Below the pieces are notes generated by a model, which made no database searches, had not been told where the DNA came from, and saw only the letters and a program-made list of their open reading frames with translations. Source: Boswellia sacra (taxonomy: Eukaryota; Streptophyta; Magnoliopsida; Sapindales; Burseraceae). From it: a stretch of 64,000 nucleotides of DNA. Positions 9,791 through 20,831 of this stretch are shown one piece after another; positions within the stretch are counted from its first letter, which is position 1, and every line of letters starts with the position of its first letter. The translations under genes and the position numbers were made by a program. Location: positions 222,001 to 286,000 of the forward strand of contig SNVD02011224.1 of NCBI GenBank assembly GCA_013180625.2, written 5' to 3'.

Positions 9791-11854
9791 TGTAACAGCC
9801 GTAATTTTTTTAGGGTTATAAAAGTCTTTGTGGGAGTTGGACAAGGATTATAAAAAAAAAAAGAGTTATATTTATATTTAAATTAGAAGTTTTATTCCTT
9901 TTAGAATACCTTAACCTCACCTAGTATATAAGTAATATTATAATATTGCAAATAGGGTTTTTAACGTAAAAATTTAGGGGAGGCTTTGGAACTCAGAGAT
10001 TTCAAGGTAAGATTATATTTCTTTTAGTTTGATTTAATAATCTTTACTAGAATTATTTTTGTTGCCTAGATTTGTGCTAGGATTTCTGCAGAGGATTAAT
10101 GAATAGCTTAGGATTTTTGAATTTATTAGGATACTTAAAATTCAATTTTCAGTCTGGTTTTTTTATATGTTCTTATAGACATATATATGAACGTGTGAAA
10201 TTTTATTTCATAAAAAAATATTAATATTTCAATTTATTATGAATTTTTGAACTCTCTGTTGAAAACCTGGAAAATACTGCAATTTCTGGATGTTACGAAT
10301 TTCAGAATTTTGTTTCATATGCTAGAGGAGTCAGAAATTCCTCAAATTTTATATGCTGCTTCCGCAAGATGATATATACGTTTCTGTAAATTTTCATGAT
10401 TTTTAACCATGTATAATAATTTTTACGAAATTTTGAATTTGAAACGTTTTAATCTGAAAATTCTGGACAGGATTGACTGGCAGAAAACAAAAATCATTTA
10501 AAAATAGTTTCTGAACGTGATTTTCTTTGAAAAATTTTCAGTTGAATACTTTATGTGTCTAGTTCGTCTCTGTAAAATTCTAGGTTAATCAGATTAGGAT
10601 ATAATTTTCTAAAAGTTCTGGAATGACCTCTGTTCTGGGTATCTGACTTAGGCAGAACGGTTTGTTTAGGAATTTTAAGGGAATTTTGTAGAACATTTGA
10701 GGTTTTGAGATTATGAATTTATCAAGATGTTTTTTTGGTTATGTCTTAGGACAATCGTTGGACGAGTAGGAGCTAGGATATTTATCTTTTTAGATCGATC
10801 AAGGTAAGTAACATCATACATGTATTGTGATTAAAGTATAACGTTTTCTTAATGAATATCTTGATATATTTGAAAATATTTTTATATGATATCATATGGA
10901 TTATTTTCTATTTTAGAATATAAATTGTGGATTTAGAGTTTTAGCAAAGCTTTTAAATTGATTCTTAAAAACCGTTTTTATGTTAAAGGCAGTTTTTAGT
11001 GAAAGGAACATTTGACGAACTTATTATTATCTACGAAGAGTTATTAATATATGTACTTTGAGAATCGTGTTATTTGCAATGGTTTTGTTGAACGTTTTGA
11101 CTCATTGTCCATAGTATCTGAATACTGTGGTATTAGTGTGCACACAACTTTTAGAACGGGTCACTGGGATTACAGGTGACATACTTTTGGACCAGGTCAC
11201 CGGGGATACAGGTAACATACTTTTGGACCGGGTCACCGGGGATACAGGTGACATACTTTTGGGCCGGGTCACCGGGATTACAGGTGACATATTTTTGGAC
11301 CGGGTCACCGGAGATACAGGTGACATACTTTTGGGCTGGGTCACCGGGATTACAGGTAACATATTTCTGGGCCGGGTCACCGGGATTACGGGTGACACTA
11401 TGTGACATGAGTTGATAAATGTCTTTTGATTTTTAATGATTGTGAATAGCTTCTTTGATCTTAAATGTTACAAATGCTTATAACTCCGTTTTTTATTAAG
11501 ATATGATGTTTTTTTTTTATAATTGTTTTAAGATACTAATAGTTGTGTATGATTTTACTTATTGAGTTGACGGCTCACCCCTCATCTCTAACATTTTGCA
11601 AAGTAGTCTCGAAAGTTAGTGGTTGGACTTGCTGGTTGATGTTGAGACTTAAGTTCAGATTATTTTTTTTTTATTTTACAATTGTGTTTGGAACTTTAGA
11701 TTGTTAGACTTTGTTTTGATTAGAGAGACATTAAATGTATTATTCGGTTCATTTTTTTCTAATAAGAAGGATTATTGAAGTATTGTTTAGAGATTTATTA
11801 TTAGTGATTTCCTAGATTTTAGCAATATTTGTGTTCCGATTTTGGGGCGTTACA
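9791..11854. mobile_element. Solo LTR, 2064 bp, TG...CA with 5-bp TSD
   Basis: It starts TGTAACAGCC and ends GGGGCGTTACA, so the termini form a short inverted repeat and the TG...CA boundaries of an LTR. Identical 5-bp duplications cacat flank it (9786-9790 and 11855-11859). No primer site, polypurine tract or second LTR is present, so it is best read as a solo LTR left by LTR-LTR recombination. It contains a 36-bp minisatellite (11159-11398). It interrupts a captured exon, so it arrived after the capture. Confidence 0.82.
11159..11398. repeat. 36-bp minisatellite, about 7 units
   Basis: Units begin ggtcaccggg at 11159, 11195, 11231, 11267, 11303, 11339 and 11375. They carry attacaggtgacat and end acttttggaccg or close variants. 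Because the period is a multiple of three, both strands stay open in several frames, which gives spurious repetitive ORFs. It lies wholly inside the solo LTR. Confidence 0.95.
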
Positions 11855-12146
11855 CACATGCAGGAGCGGGAATGGCTGTGAAGTAGCCAATACCAGATGC
11901 CAAGTGCAATTTCTAATTTGATGCAACACTTTCAATAAAAAATGAAGTAAATAACAAAATAGGCAGTAACGTGACAGCTAAGCTTATTAAACATACAAAG
12001 TAAGATAAAAATATAATAATAAATGCACAGGAGAGATAAAGACAATTAATCAATAAAAACTAAATTAATAGATCACTTTTAACTCACCTTTCACCAATCT
12101 CGCTGAGGAATATCCAAACAAGTTTGAAAACAACTTTGTATCTCCT

Positions 12147-13185
12147 CTGCAATCAAATCAAATAACAAATAAATTAATTTCTAAAACTTAAACTAAATTA
12201 TACAAATACAAGCACATACCATTATATATAAGATTGTAATAATTTTTATGAAGTGACAATGGAGAGAACAAACTTTGTGATATATTAGACAATTTAAAGA
12301 CACATAGTAAGCAAGATTTCATGAAAATATAAAAAGCTTCAGTGGCTACGAGAAAGTAGTAACGAATAATAATTAAGTGATGATTAATAAGATTTCATAA
12401 AAACTTTCACAAGCAATGTCAATACCAAAGCATGCAATAAAAAGCTAAAGCATTATACAAACTTTATTAAAAAAATTTAATTTGCTAGAAGGACAACTAC
12501 ACATATTAAAATCCAAGAATAAAATAGGCATGTGGTCACCATTATCCTAATAGTATCCGCTTCATAGTGTGTACTTATTAAAAATAGTATGAATAAAGTA
12601 ATATAAAAAAAGGTCACAAGGTTACTTATTTATTGTATACAAAATATAGGGAAAAATAACAAATTAAGAAAAAAAAAACTCCATCAGGCTTTATAACAAA
12701 CACTTGGTGACCAACCTCTAATCGTTTACTCTTTGTCTTGCTCCTAATAGAAATAAGTACATGGCTGTCTCCAATTCTAGATAAATAAAACTTTACTAAA
12801 AAGATGATTCACTAAGCATAACTACCAAAAAAAAAAATTGCCATTGGTTACATGTAAGGGAATCAAAATGCTATCATATACAATTAATATATTAAAAGCA
12901 AAGCAAGTACCAACTAAAAGTTTGATGACATTTATAAATTCATATAAGCAATCTAATGATATAAACAATGGTAGACCAACAATGAAAGTGTTACATGGTT
13001 TCCATACCTACAATTTAACATCCATTTAGTTATCTATATGTAAAATAACATCAAAACACTAACTCCAGCATTATAGAAAAACAACAGGCATAGCGAAAAA
13101 TAGAAAACTGATAAAGTTTGTATACATTTAACCTATCATAGCCATATAACAACATGAAATTTACAGTATCATTAACCCCTCTGCT
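12147..13185. other. Intron-like AT-rich sequence
   Basis: No recognisable exon. Poly-A and poly-T runs and AT-rich sequence are what would be expected of a captured intron or filler of the CACTA element. Confidence 0.4.
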
Positions 13186-13247
13186 CTAGCCTTTCTTTTC
13201 AGCTTCTTTAATGACTTTGATCCTATCCTCCCAAAAGGAGTTGAAGT
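13186..13247 (-). pseudogene. Terminal exon of an unidentified captured gene
   Basis: After an acceptor (cettag-type, CCTTAG on the minus strand, 13248-13253) the frame reads FNSFWEDRIKVIKEAEKKG and stops at TAG (13186-13188). This looks like a true protein C-terminus rather than a random frame, but I cannot name the gene. Its earlier exons would lie to the right, where the pararetrovirus now sits, so the virus probably landed in an intron or a junction of captured material. Confidence 0.4.
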
Positions 13248-13259
13248 CTAAGGTTCAAA

Positions 13260-13519
13260 ATAATAAAGTTCTCTCAGTTTGGCCCTGCCGTCGGTTGAAT
13301 TTTATCATTTTGATATCTTGCGAATTTCTGAGTTAGAAGTTGAGATTCAGTTAAGGCTATCTAGAGTGAAGAAATATAGATTGAGGATACTTTTCTGTTG
13401 TGGTGTGAATGCTAAAAAAGAAAGCCAAGGCGGCGTGAGAAAAAGAGCTAAGATCCACAAGAAAAGTTACATCTATATTCTCCTTTTGTAGTAAGACGCT
13501 GAGAGGCAACATAAGGACA
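13260..13519 (+). other. Pararetrovirus leader region (probable)
   Basis: This is sequence between the captured terminal exon and the first viral coding frame. A 70-codon frame here has no recognisable motif. A start codon at 13520 opens the viral polyprotein frame. No primer-site copy was found at this left edge. Confidence 0.4.
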
Positions 13520-14908
13520 ATGGATAACCAAGAGATGGCAAAGACTGAATTGTCAAAGTCTTCTTTAGAAGTTCCTTCTTCTTCTAGTTCAGTCACAAAC
13601 TTTCATTATAAGGCAGAGTACGAGTCAGATACCAAACCCAACTCTCTACGACCCTTTCATCTAGATCCTCTTAACCCTTATAAGTTCTATGATGTCAATG
13701 TTCTTATTCCTAAACTAAAAACCCTTGTTCCATTTAGAACCCCTAAACTCAAGTCAGTGTATAAGTCCTCGGAAGTGTCTGTCTAGTCTATTTCCTCTAG
13801 TTCGTCAGAAACCTATCTTCCTATTATTTCTGCACCAGATATTCAAAGATATAGTCGTGAAGGCTACTGTGCAATTCATCTGGGAGCAATTCAAATAGGA
13901 TTGCAACCATTATTCCTTGGTGGTAAAAATGTTACTTGTTTCATTACTGTTTTAGATACTCATTGGTAGTCTTTTGAAAAAGCTTTGATATCAGCTGTTG
14001 AGGTAGGTCTTAATCAAGGTCATGTCATCATACAAGTTGAGCCTAACTTTACCCTTGATATTTCTAAGCCTACTTTGCCAAACACTATCAAAGTCATGAT
14101 CCAGTTACATGGATTAGAAATGAATCCCAATGAGTCAGCCCTTTCAATTCATCATTCCATGACCCATAAAGTCCAAACACATCTCTTTTCCTTGAACCAC
14201 ACAAATATGCCTATTACTAGACTAACTGGTAATGGTATAATCATTCAGCCTCAAACTTTCAAGCAAAATCAGCTCATTTTTCCTCCCAAATGGATTAATG
14301 AGTATGAGTCGAGTAACAAGCCTCAAACTGTCCATGACAAACCAAAAATAGAAAAGCTGTCTGCTGGCAGAACATCAGTTTCTTTTCCAAGAGAATCAGT
14401 TCCGATCTATCCTTGTGAAAAGTGTCAGCTGGAAGGCAAGAATCCTAGATCTTGCACTCATATGCCTAGAACTCATTTCCTTCCTAGATCTCATTCAGTG
14501 AGATACGGCGGATCAATCAATATGTTCAAATTTCCAGAAAATGATTTCGTCTCTAATGCCTCTGGAAATTATGTTACTGGAAGCTGGGTTGCTCAGAAGC
14601 TTGATCCAACAGAATTCGGTTCAATTGAAAAGGCAGTCAACTGGCACAACACTAATGCTTTACAACAAAAAAAAGCATTAGAAGCTATTGTTGAACAGCA
14701 GGAGCAGATAAAGCAAGAACTTCATGAGATACGCAGGAGACTGAAGAAAGTTCATAAGCTTACAATCAAACAACTTTCACATGCTGAAAAGCCTCATCCA
14801 ATCAACATGATTGTTAGCACTGGAGTTGATAGTGACTATTTTCTTAATCAAGTTCGTGAAGAGCAGCGGAGATACTTTGAGCAAAAGAAGAAAAAGAAGA
14901 TTTCTTAG
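13520..14908 (+). pseudogene. Viral movement-protein region
   Basis: From the start at 13520 the frame runs through a 30K-type movement-protein core (about 13840-14300), recognised by GYCAIHLGAIQ, DTHW and GNGIIIQPQ-like segments. It continues into a coiled, glutamine/lysine-rich tail (about 14640-14780). In the parent viruses this protein forms tubules through plasmodesmata. The frame is cut by TAG at 13784-13786, TAG near 13967 and TAG at 14906-14908, all in the same frame, so the gene decayed mainly by substitution. It could not make a full-length protein. Confidence 0.75.
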
Positions 14909-16160
14909 AAGAAAGATAAGCCAAGAAAGAATTCTGATATTTGGGAAGAGAGTCATACAAGCAACAGTGTCAAAGGCTTTTGGAGAAATTATGATATGCC
15001 ACATGTGCAGCCTTGGCCTATTCATGCCTCTGGTTGGGATGAAGATCAATCTGGTTATACATCAGATGGATCAAACAATTCCCCAGATTCTTCTACTTCC
15101 TCAATTGCTGAACCAGTTATGATGGAGCAGCCTCATATCCCTACAAATCTAACTTAAGTCGATACTACTAGAAGATTCAAGCAGAGAACTCCTCAGTTCA
15201 AACCAGATATGAGCAGAAGAGAAACATCAGGAGTTTCTTCTTCAGCAAATGTTGGTGAAAACCAAAATCAAGAAAATCAAGAAGAGCTCGATGTTCAAAT
15301 TCAGGTGCCTAATGCTCCAAATGTTAAAACTCTTTGGAATATTGATGGTCTAAAACCAGAAGAGAGACCAGCATATTTCGAAAAGATGCTAGCTTGGGCA
15401 GAAGGAGAAATTCAACGTGCTCAACATCCTAGCAAAAGAGCAGTCACTCTTCGACTTGTCTTAGGATTTCTTGGATCCTTGAGAAGATGGTGGGCAGATA
15501 CATTTACTCTGGCAAAAAAGGAGTATATCCTTAGTCGTGATCAGCCGTATAACGAATTAATCAGATATATGGTTGCTCATTTCTTTGGTACCAGAGAACG
15601 AGAAAGTGAAATTTCTGAAAAAGGAGTATCTTCAAAACAAGTGTTATGATGTTCAAATGCTTGAGCAATATTTTCTTAAACAGGAGTCTCTCTACTTCAA
15701 ATTTAACAAGCAGACGGATACAATCAAAAGTACTTTTGTTCTTAATATGCCAGGCCCTGTAGCAGAGATGCTTGAAGCAAAATTGAAAGCAGATGGGATA
15801 ACTGATCTTGCACCCTACAGCCTAGCAAGCCTTTATCAGTTAGCAACAGAAGTGATTCAAACTCATTGTCGCAATCAGGATCTCAAAAAGCACATGAAGC
15901 AGATTGAGAAAACTTCTCTTGCAAAATACTGTAACAAAAAGCCGCAAGAATTTGGATGTTCTCATCTATCACCTTGCAAGTGCAAAAAAGAGAATAATTC
16001 TAAGAAGAAATTTGCCAAGTCCTAGAAGCAGAGCATAAAGACCAAGTATCGTTTTATCAAAAAGTGAAAGTTTCCAAAGCAAACAGGCAAATGTTTTATT
16101 TGTGGAAAGAAGGGACATTTTGCCAGGCAATGCAAGAAGAAAAAGAAAGCTCCAATCATA
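14909..16160 (+). pseudogene. Viral coat-protein region with CCHC zinc knuckle
   Basis: The frame continues with a stop near 15155 (TAA), an open stretch 15209-15649 (acidic, then tryptophan-rich capsid-like core), and a one-base shift near 15600 into the frame of 15573-16025. After stops at 16023 and about 16066 it reaches a CFICGKKGHFARQC zinc knuckle at 16092-16133. It is followed by a lysine-rich tract, typical of the nucleic-acid-binding end of caulimovirid capsid proteins. Clearly non-functional. Confidence 0.72.
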
Positions 16161-16232
16161 CTTCTTCAACTTATCAATGAGCTGGAATTTTCAGATGATT
16201 GGTATTACTGGTCAGATGATCTAGATGATGCT

Positions 16233-16907
16233 TTGTTCTCAATTGAAGTCCAATCAGATGATTCAGAAGTTGAAACTAGCAGTGCATCTGAAGTCATCAT
16301 GAACATTCCTCGTAAGGTGCCTATTGATCTTACTATGCAGTCCGGTCCAATTTTTCGTCCATATGTTAAAGTGGTAATTCAAATTTCTAATCAAGAACAA
16401 GTTGCTCTCTCTGCACTCATTGATACAGGAGCAGTTTCCTCTATCATTCATAGCAGCTGTCTTCCAAAGTCTCTATTCATTCCTACAGCAGTTCATTTTT
16501 CGGCCGTAAGTGAAGATTTGTTTCAAAGTAGCAAATGCACTAGAGCTATTAATCTATTTCCATTTCATAAAAGGCATAGCTTTTTTGCATTTGATCAGTC
16601 AGGCGAAGATCTATTACTTGGGATGGATTTCCTAAGTATTCTCTCTCCATTCACTTTTCATCCTGAAGGATTTGCATTCACTATGCTTGATCCTATCACT
16701 CAGAACTCTCGTTCTTGTCTTTTACCGTGGATAGAGAAATTCTCCATCTCCAGGAGGGGTGAAAATGTCAAATCTCTTTCTCCAAAGTTTGAAACAGAGC
16801 ACAAAGAACTTCTAGAATGCTGTGGAGATGTTCCAAACAAGTTTTGGTTAAGAGAACAATACTTTGTTTCTCTCCCTTACAAAGATAATTGGGAGATGCC
16901 TCATTAA
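16233..16907 (+). pseudogene. Viral aspartic protease region
   Basis: It shares its frame with the zinc knuckle. The catalytic triplet lies in ALIDTGAVSS (Asp codon at 16422), and a flap-like LLLGMDFL segment at about 16611-16634 is the second retropepsin signature. Protease of this type cleaves the polyprotein. The frame ends in TAA at 16905-16907, and the RT that follows is in another frame, so a frameshift lies at 16905-17006. Confidence 0.78.
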
Positions 16908-17803
16908 ACAACTTCTCATTCAGGATTACCACATGATAAAGATCTTTGCAGAGAAGAAATCTCTGAACTACTCAAAATAGATCTCATCAGACCTTCAAAA
17001 TCTGAATGGCAAGTCAAGCTTTCTGTGTCAACAATCGAGCAGAACGTGTTCGTAGAAAGAAAAGACTCTGTATTGATTACAAAAAACTCAATGACTGTTT
17101 GCGTGATATTCGATATCCTGTTCCAAGAAAGATTTGTCTCTTAAAGAGGATGGCTAAGTCAAAGATCTATTCGAAGTTCGATATGAAGTCAAGATTTTGG
17201 CAAGTGGGAGTCAGAAAAGAAGATCGCTACAAAACAGCTTTTATAGTGCCACATGGTCATTATGAGTGGAATGTGATGCCTTTTGGTCTCAAGAATGTAC
17301 CTTCAGAATATAAGCACAGAATGGATGCCGTGTACAAAGACATAATTAAATTTTGTCTTGTGTACATTGATGATGTCCTTATCTTCAGCAATAATGAAGA
17401 AGATCATGTCAAGCATCTTAAACAGTTCAAGAGCTTAACTTTTGAACATGGCTTGGTCTTATCTGAAAAGAAGATGTTCATTGGAATCCCGGAAGTAGAT
17501 TTTCTTGGATTACGTATCAAAGATGGCTACACTACGCCAATGCCATATATTGCTGAAAAGATATTCTTGTTCCCTGACAAGTTGATAAGCAGAAAGATGA
17601 TTCAACAATTCTTGGGAATCGTCAATTATGCAGGAGATTATATAAAGAATTTGTCCAGATACACAAGCAAAATCTCAAGGCATATAAAGAAGAAAGCAGC
17701 AGCATGGTCAGACGAAGCAACTCAAGCTGTGATTGATTTGAAAGAAAAATGCAGGTCTCTTCCTCCTTTAAAGATTCCTGACAAGGGACAACTCATCCTT
17801 TAG
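16908..17803 (+). pseudogene. Viral reverse transcriptase region
   Basis: RT sequence begins in the 16908-17000 stretch and continues in the frame 17006-17803. It shows CIDYKKLND, an SKFDMKSRFWQ block, MPFGLKNVP and the catalytic YIDD box (17363-17374) followed by VLIFS. In the virus it copies pregenomic RNA into DNA. The YIDD aspartates are kept, but a frameshift near the N-terminus and a TAG at 17801-17803 at the RNase H border break it. Confidence 0.85.
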
Positions 17804-18160
17804 ACAGACCCAAGTGACAAATTTTGGGGAGCAGTGCTACTCGAGCAAGAAGGAAGCTACAGAAGAATTTGTGCATATAAATCCGCGCAGTTCTCAGACT
17901 CTCAACACTATCCTTTATCCAAGAAAGAAGTGTTAGCAGTCATCAACGCTATCAAGAAATTTCAATTCTATCTCTCTCTTGAAGAATTTGTAGTAGAAAC
18001 AGACTACAAATATTTCGAAAGATTGCTTAGAAGAAGAGAAAGCGAGATTCTAGATCCTCAGCTCGCTAGATAGTCAGAGTCTCTTTCGAGATTCAAGTTC
18101 ACTGTTCGCTACATCAAAGGTGAATCAAACGTGTTAGCAGATTTTCTGTCCAGACCAATT
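17804..18160 (+). pseudogene. Viral RNase H region
   Basis: In the same frame as RT, after the TAG at 17801, it continues WGAVLLEQEG, YPLSKKEVLAVI, the acidic VVETDYK segment and a LADFLSR end near 18145. These are the landmarks of the RNase H domain that removes template RNA. A further TAG lies at 18071-18073. Short, substitution-decayed and inactive as it stands. Confidence 0.75.
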
Positions 18161-19297
18161 CCTAGACCAATTCAAGTGATCACAATGGCTTCTAGTTCTT
18201 CTAAGCCATACATGCTGGGTCAGGATGCTTTTGAAAGAAGGCAGGAAGGTCTCAAAAAGAGAAACCTTCCTCAAACTTTAGAAGATTACAAAGGCAAGAC
18301 AATTGTGGAAACAAAAGAATATTCTTATGATCTTCCACTATTATGTTCTCTATTTCCTCCAGAAATCAAAGCAGATATTGAAGATCGAGTGTTTTATGCA
18401 CGTGACTATCCAAAAACATCGGACAAAACTTTTGCAAGAACGTGGGATCTTTTGTATCAATGCATGATGAGTCCTAGCACAGAAGAAAGAAAGTTTCAAT
18501 TACTTTCTCCTACACCAAATCCAGATCAAATTTTTGAGACGGTCTACCAAATCTATCCAAATTTTCATATGGTCCATGATGAAGACACTAATTGGGGTCA
18601 TTCCGTCATACCTCAAGCTTCTTCTCTAGGTTACTATTCCTATTGGTTATTGTTCAATCTATATCCAATAGCGATGGTATTTGATCCTATAATAATTCAC
18701 TGAAGCTGAAGGTACAGTCCAAATCGATGGTTTGATCGAATGTTCTCTTCAATATTTGAAGATCTCTTGATGCTTACGCTCAAATGTGGATTTCAAATTG
18801 TCCACAAGATGATAGTAATTTTTCAGTTAAGAGACATATGGGGAAGAACAAAAGAACCATTTATTGAGCCAATTATCCATAATCATGTGAGTGATGATAT
18901 CCAGACGTGTTGAGAAGGATGTCTGCATGCAAGAAAAAGATTAGTAGAAGTCTATCAAATGCCATTACTGTACTGTACTCACAGTCCTGTTTCAGACAAT
19001 GTCCTCAACTCACCAGATCTCTTTTACAAAGAGAGGATAAAAAATCTGCAGCTCTTAAATGACAATTCAGATGATGATTCCATTCAGGAATATCGGCATG
19101 ATTACCATGAATGGCTTCACAAGCAAGGAAGAGCTAATGAGATTCAAAATTCGTCGCCACCATGGGAAGATCTTGAAGAAGAATGGGAAGACTGGCCACA
19201 ACCACAAATGCCTAATGAACCAGTTGATCCACAAGTTCCACCAATCAATCAGGTTCCATGGCAGGATGATTTCTTCTTCGATACAGATGAAGACTGA
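18161..19297 (+). pseudogene. C-terminal extension of the viral polyprotein, function unknown
   Basis: Beyond RNase H the same frame stays mostly open to TGA at 18701, then has three stops (about 18701, 18707 and 18910). It reopens at 18959-19297, ending in a very acidic, proline-rich tail with a DTDED end. About 380 codons of non-enzymatic sequence here would be an extension or second protein. I recognise no domain. Sharing one frame with RT/RNase H argues that it was part of one polyprotein. Confidence 0.5.
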
Positions 19298-19575
19298 AGC
19301 GGAAGCAAAGTGGACCCATCAGCGGAAGCAATGGTGAATAGACATGATGTGACTTGATGTGACGTAAAGTAATAAAGCATGAGATGAGTCATGCTAGTGT
19401 AATAATGTAATGTTGTCTTTATGTGTAAGTCATGTAGTGAGATGTCCAGTGTAATGATGTTAGTGATAAGGTGTAAGTTGTAAAGTAGTGTGATGTGACT
19501 TAAAGTATGTAATAACGTGTAAAGGAGATTCCTTAGAGATAAGGAAGCATCCTAGCATAGTATCCTGGCTTTGCC

Positions 19576-19583
19576 TATATAAA
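19576..19583 (+). promoter_or_regulatory. Pararetrovirus TATA box
   Basis: TATATAAA lies in the non-coding stretch 19298-19669, after the polyprotein end and about 90 bp before the primer site. That is where the pregenomic RNA promoter is expected in badnavirus- and petuvirus-like genomes. Confidence 0.65.
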
Positions 19584-19669
19584 GGATACCATGGCTTTGT
19601 ATTAGGGACACGGAATACTAGCCGAGTCTCTCGTGAGTCTATCCTTTGTGTAAACCTTATCTATAGTAA

Positions 19670-19681
19670 TGGTATCAAAGC
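19670..19681 (+). promoter_or_regulatory. tRNA-Met primer-binding site of the pararetrovirus
   Basis: TGGTATCAAAGC differs by one base from TGGTATCAGAGC, the site complementary to initiator tRNA-Met used by plant pararetroviruses. This is genome position 1 by convention, so the integrated copy ends close to the natural circle-opening point. Confidence 0.75.
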
Positions 19682-19709
19682 TTGTACTCTGAGCTTCTTA
19701 GTTTTTATG

Positions 19710-19711
<2 letters not shown>

Positions 19712-19763
<52 letters not shown>

Positions 19764-19803
19764 ATATATATGTATGTGTGTATGTATATATATATATATA
19801 TAT
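19712..19803. repeat. TA-rich microsatellite at the viral right edge
   Basis: About 90 bp of TA repeats with a few TATG interruptions begin some 30 bp after the primer site. TA-rich simple repeats are a known neighbour of integrated plant pararetroviruses. Confidence 0.95.
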
Positions 19804-20560
19804 CCAGTTTCAGACCTACAAGAAGACCAATCAACACTTGCAAAAAACATTAGAAATCTAGTAAAAGACCCTTCAAACAAAAAAGTACAACAATGCTTTT
19901 CACCAAAAAGAAAATAAAAGCTCATTGCCCCTTCACTTAGAGTATTATAGAAATCTGAAAAAGAAAAAATATTTCAAGAACATAAACAATCTTCTCTATC
20001 AATCAACTTTTAGCCATGAAAAAAAAATTAAAGAATATTTCATTCAGTAAAAAAAAAAAATCATTAAATATTAGTCAAAGGTTTTAGAGGAAATAGTTAG
20101 AGTGGGCTTACCAGCAAAGCTCTGCCCTGCCAAAAAATAAAATAAAATGTAATCAACTCAATAAGTCAATCAAATCCAATACGTACTTTGCTTGGCCTTC
20201 AATCACTACTTTTAGATCTAGAAATTGAAAATCTACTACCTTAAACTTAACATACTAAATAAAAAATTTAAATCCAATAGTTTTTTATTACTAAATAAAA
20301 TTCTAAAGCAAAACCTAATTTTCAAAAATTTAAATGAAAAAATAGTTAAAACCCCAAATTAAAAGGGGAAAACTTTGAAATCAAAGGCCACTTAAACCTT
20401 AACTCTCTAATTTTTTTTTTAAAAAAACATTCCCATATCTTAACTCAAAAACATGAAATATGCATCCAAATACCCAATATTACCATATTTTCAAAGATTA
20501 AACAATAGATTTAGAAAAATTAAAGAGGCTAAGAAAGATGAATAAAGATTAAAAGAGTTT
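19804..20560. other. CACTA interior, no gene seen
   Basis: Mostly A-rich plus strand. A possible small minus-strand exon ends at a gtaagc donor near 20120. Nothing else can be supported. Confidence 0.35.
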
Positions 20561-20831
20561 GAGAGAGATTAATAATTAATAATCAGAGGATGATGCCTGG
20601 GTTTTTTAGGGATGAAGATGGCAATTAATCTGAATATTGGGATTTGAATGTGACAAAGACGATGATTGCGATGAAGATGGGGAAGAATCTTGAAGACGAA
20701 GGCAATGAAAAGATGATGAAGGTGATGGGTTTTTAGAGATAAAGTTAAGAACGAAGATAAAAAGAGATAGAGTGACAAGAGGCAATGAGGGAGATGTGTT
20801 TCTAGGGTTTCCTTTTTATTTCCTTTTATAG
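20560..20831 (-). promoter_or_regulatory. Minus-strand promoter and leader at the CACTA right end
   Basis: On the minus strand a good TATA box CTATAAAAGG (20822-20831) is followed about 20 bp later by AAACCCTAGAAACAC. This is typical of plant 5' leaders, and CT-rich sequence follows to about 20560. It points leftward into the captured exons, so it could drive their chimeric transcript. A 69-codon frame inside has no recognisable motif. Confidence 0.5.

Larger units (their letters stand above)
9770..12146 (-). pseudogene. Unassigned captured exons, one split by a solo LTR
   Basis: Two exon-like segments with splice signals are present. One at 12088-12146 lies between acceptor ttgcag and donor gtgagt. 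One is now split as 9770-9790 plus 11860-11912. Taking out the LTR and one target-duplication copy rejoins the second into a short open exon with acceptor aattag and donor gtaatc. A frame reading GIGYFTAIPAPA is plausible, but I do not recognise the family. Orientation and spacing fit the other captured fragments. They could be upstream importin-region exons too diverged to recognise, or pieces of a fourth gene. Confidence 0.35.
13260..19700 (+). mobile_element. Endogenous pararetrovirus (Caulimoviridae, petuvirus/florendovirus-like), decayed
   Basis: One plus-strand series of frames carries, in order, movement protein, coat region with CCHC knuckle, aspartic protease, RT, RNase H and a C-terminal extension. 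A TATA box and a tRNA-Met primer site follow at the right end. This is the layout of a single-polyprotein plant pararetrovirus. There is no LTR and no integrase, as expected for this family, which integrates illegitimately. At least nine stops and two frame changes break it, so it is not a functional genome. The left edge is unclear (between 13248 and about 13515); the right edge runs into a TA microsatellite. Confidence 0.85.

Noticed and set aside
11159..11398. CRISPR-like regular repeats (also 42341-42620)
   Set aside because: Units are contiguous with no unique spacers, and this is plant DNA within LTRs.
11102..11415. Four overlapping repetitive ORFs on both strands
   Set aside because: They come from the 36-bp minisatellite, whose period keeps frames open. 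No domain or start context supports a gene.
19661..19925. Tyr/Ile-rich ORFs on the minus strand
   Set aside because: They translate the TA microsatellite.
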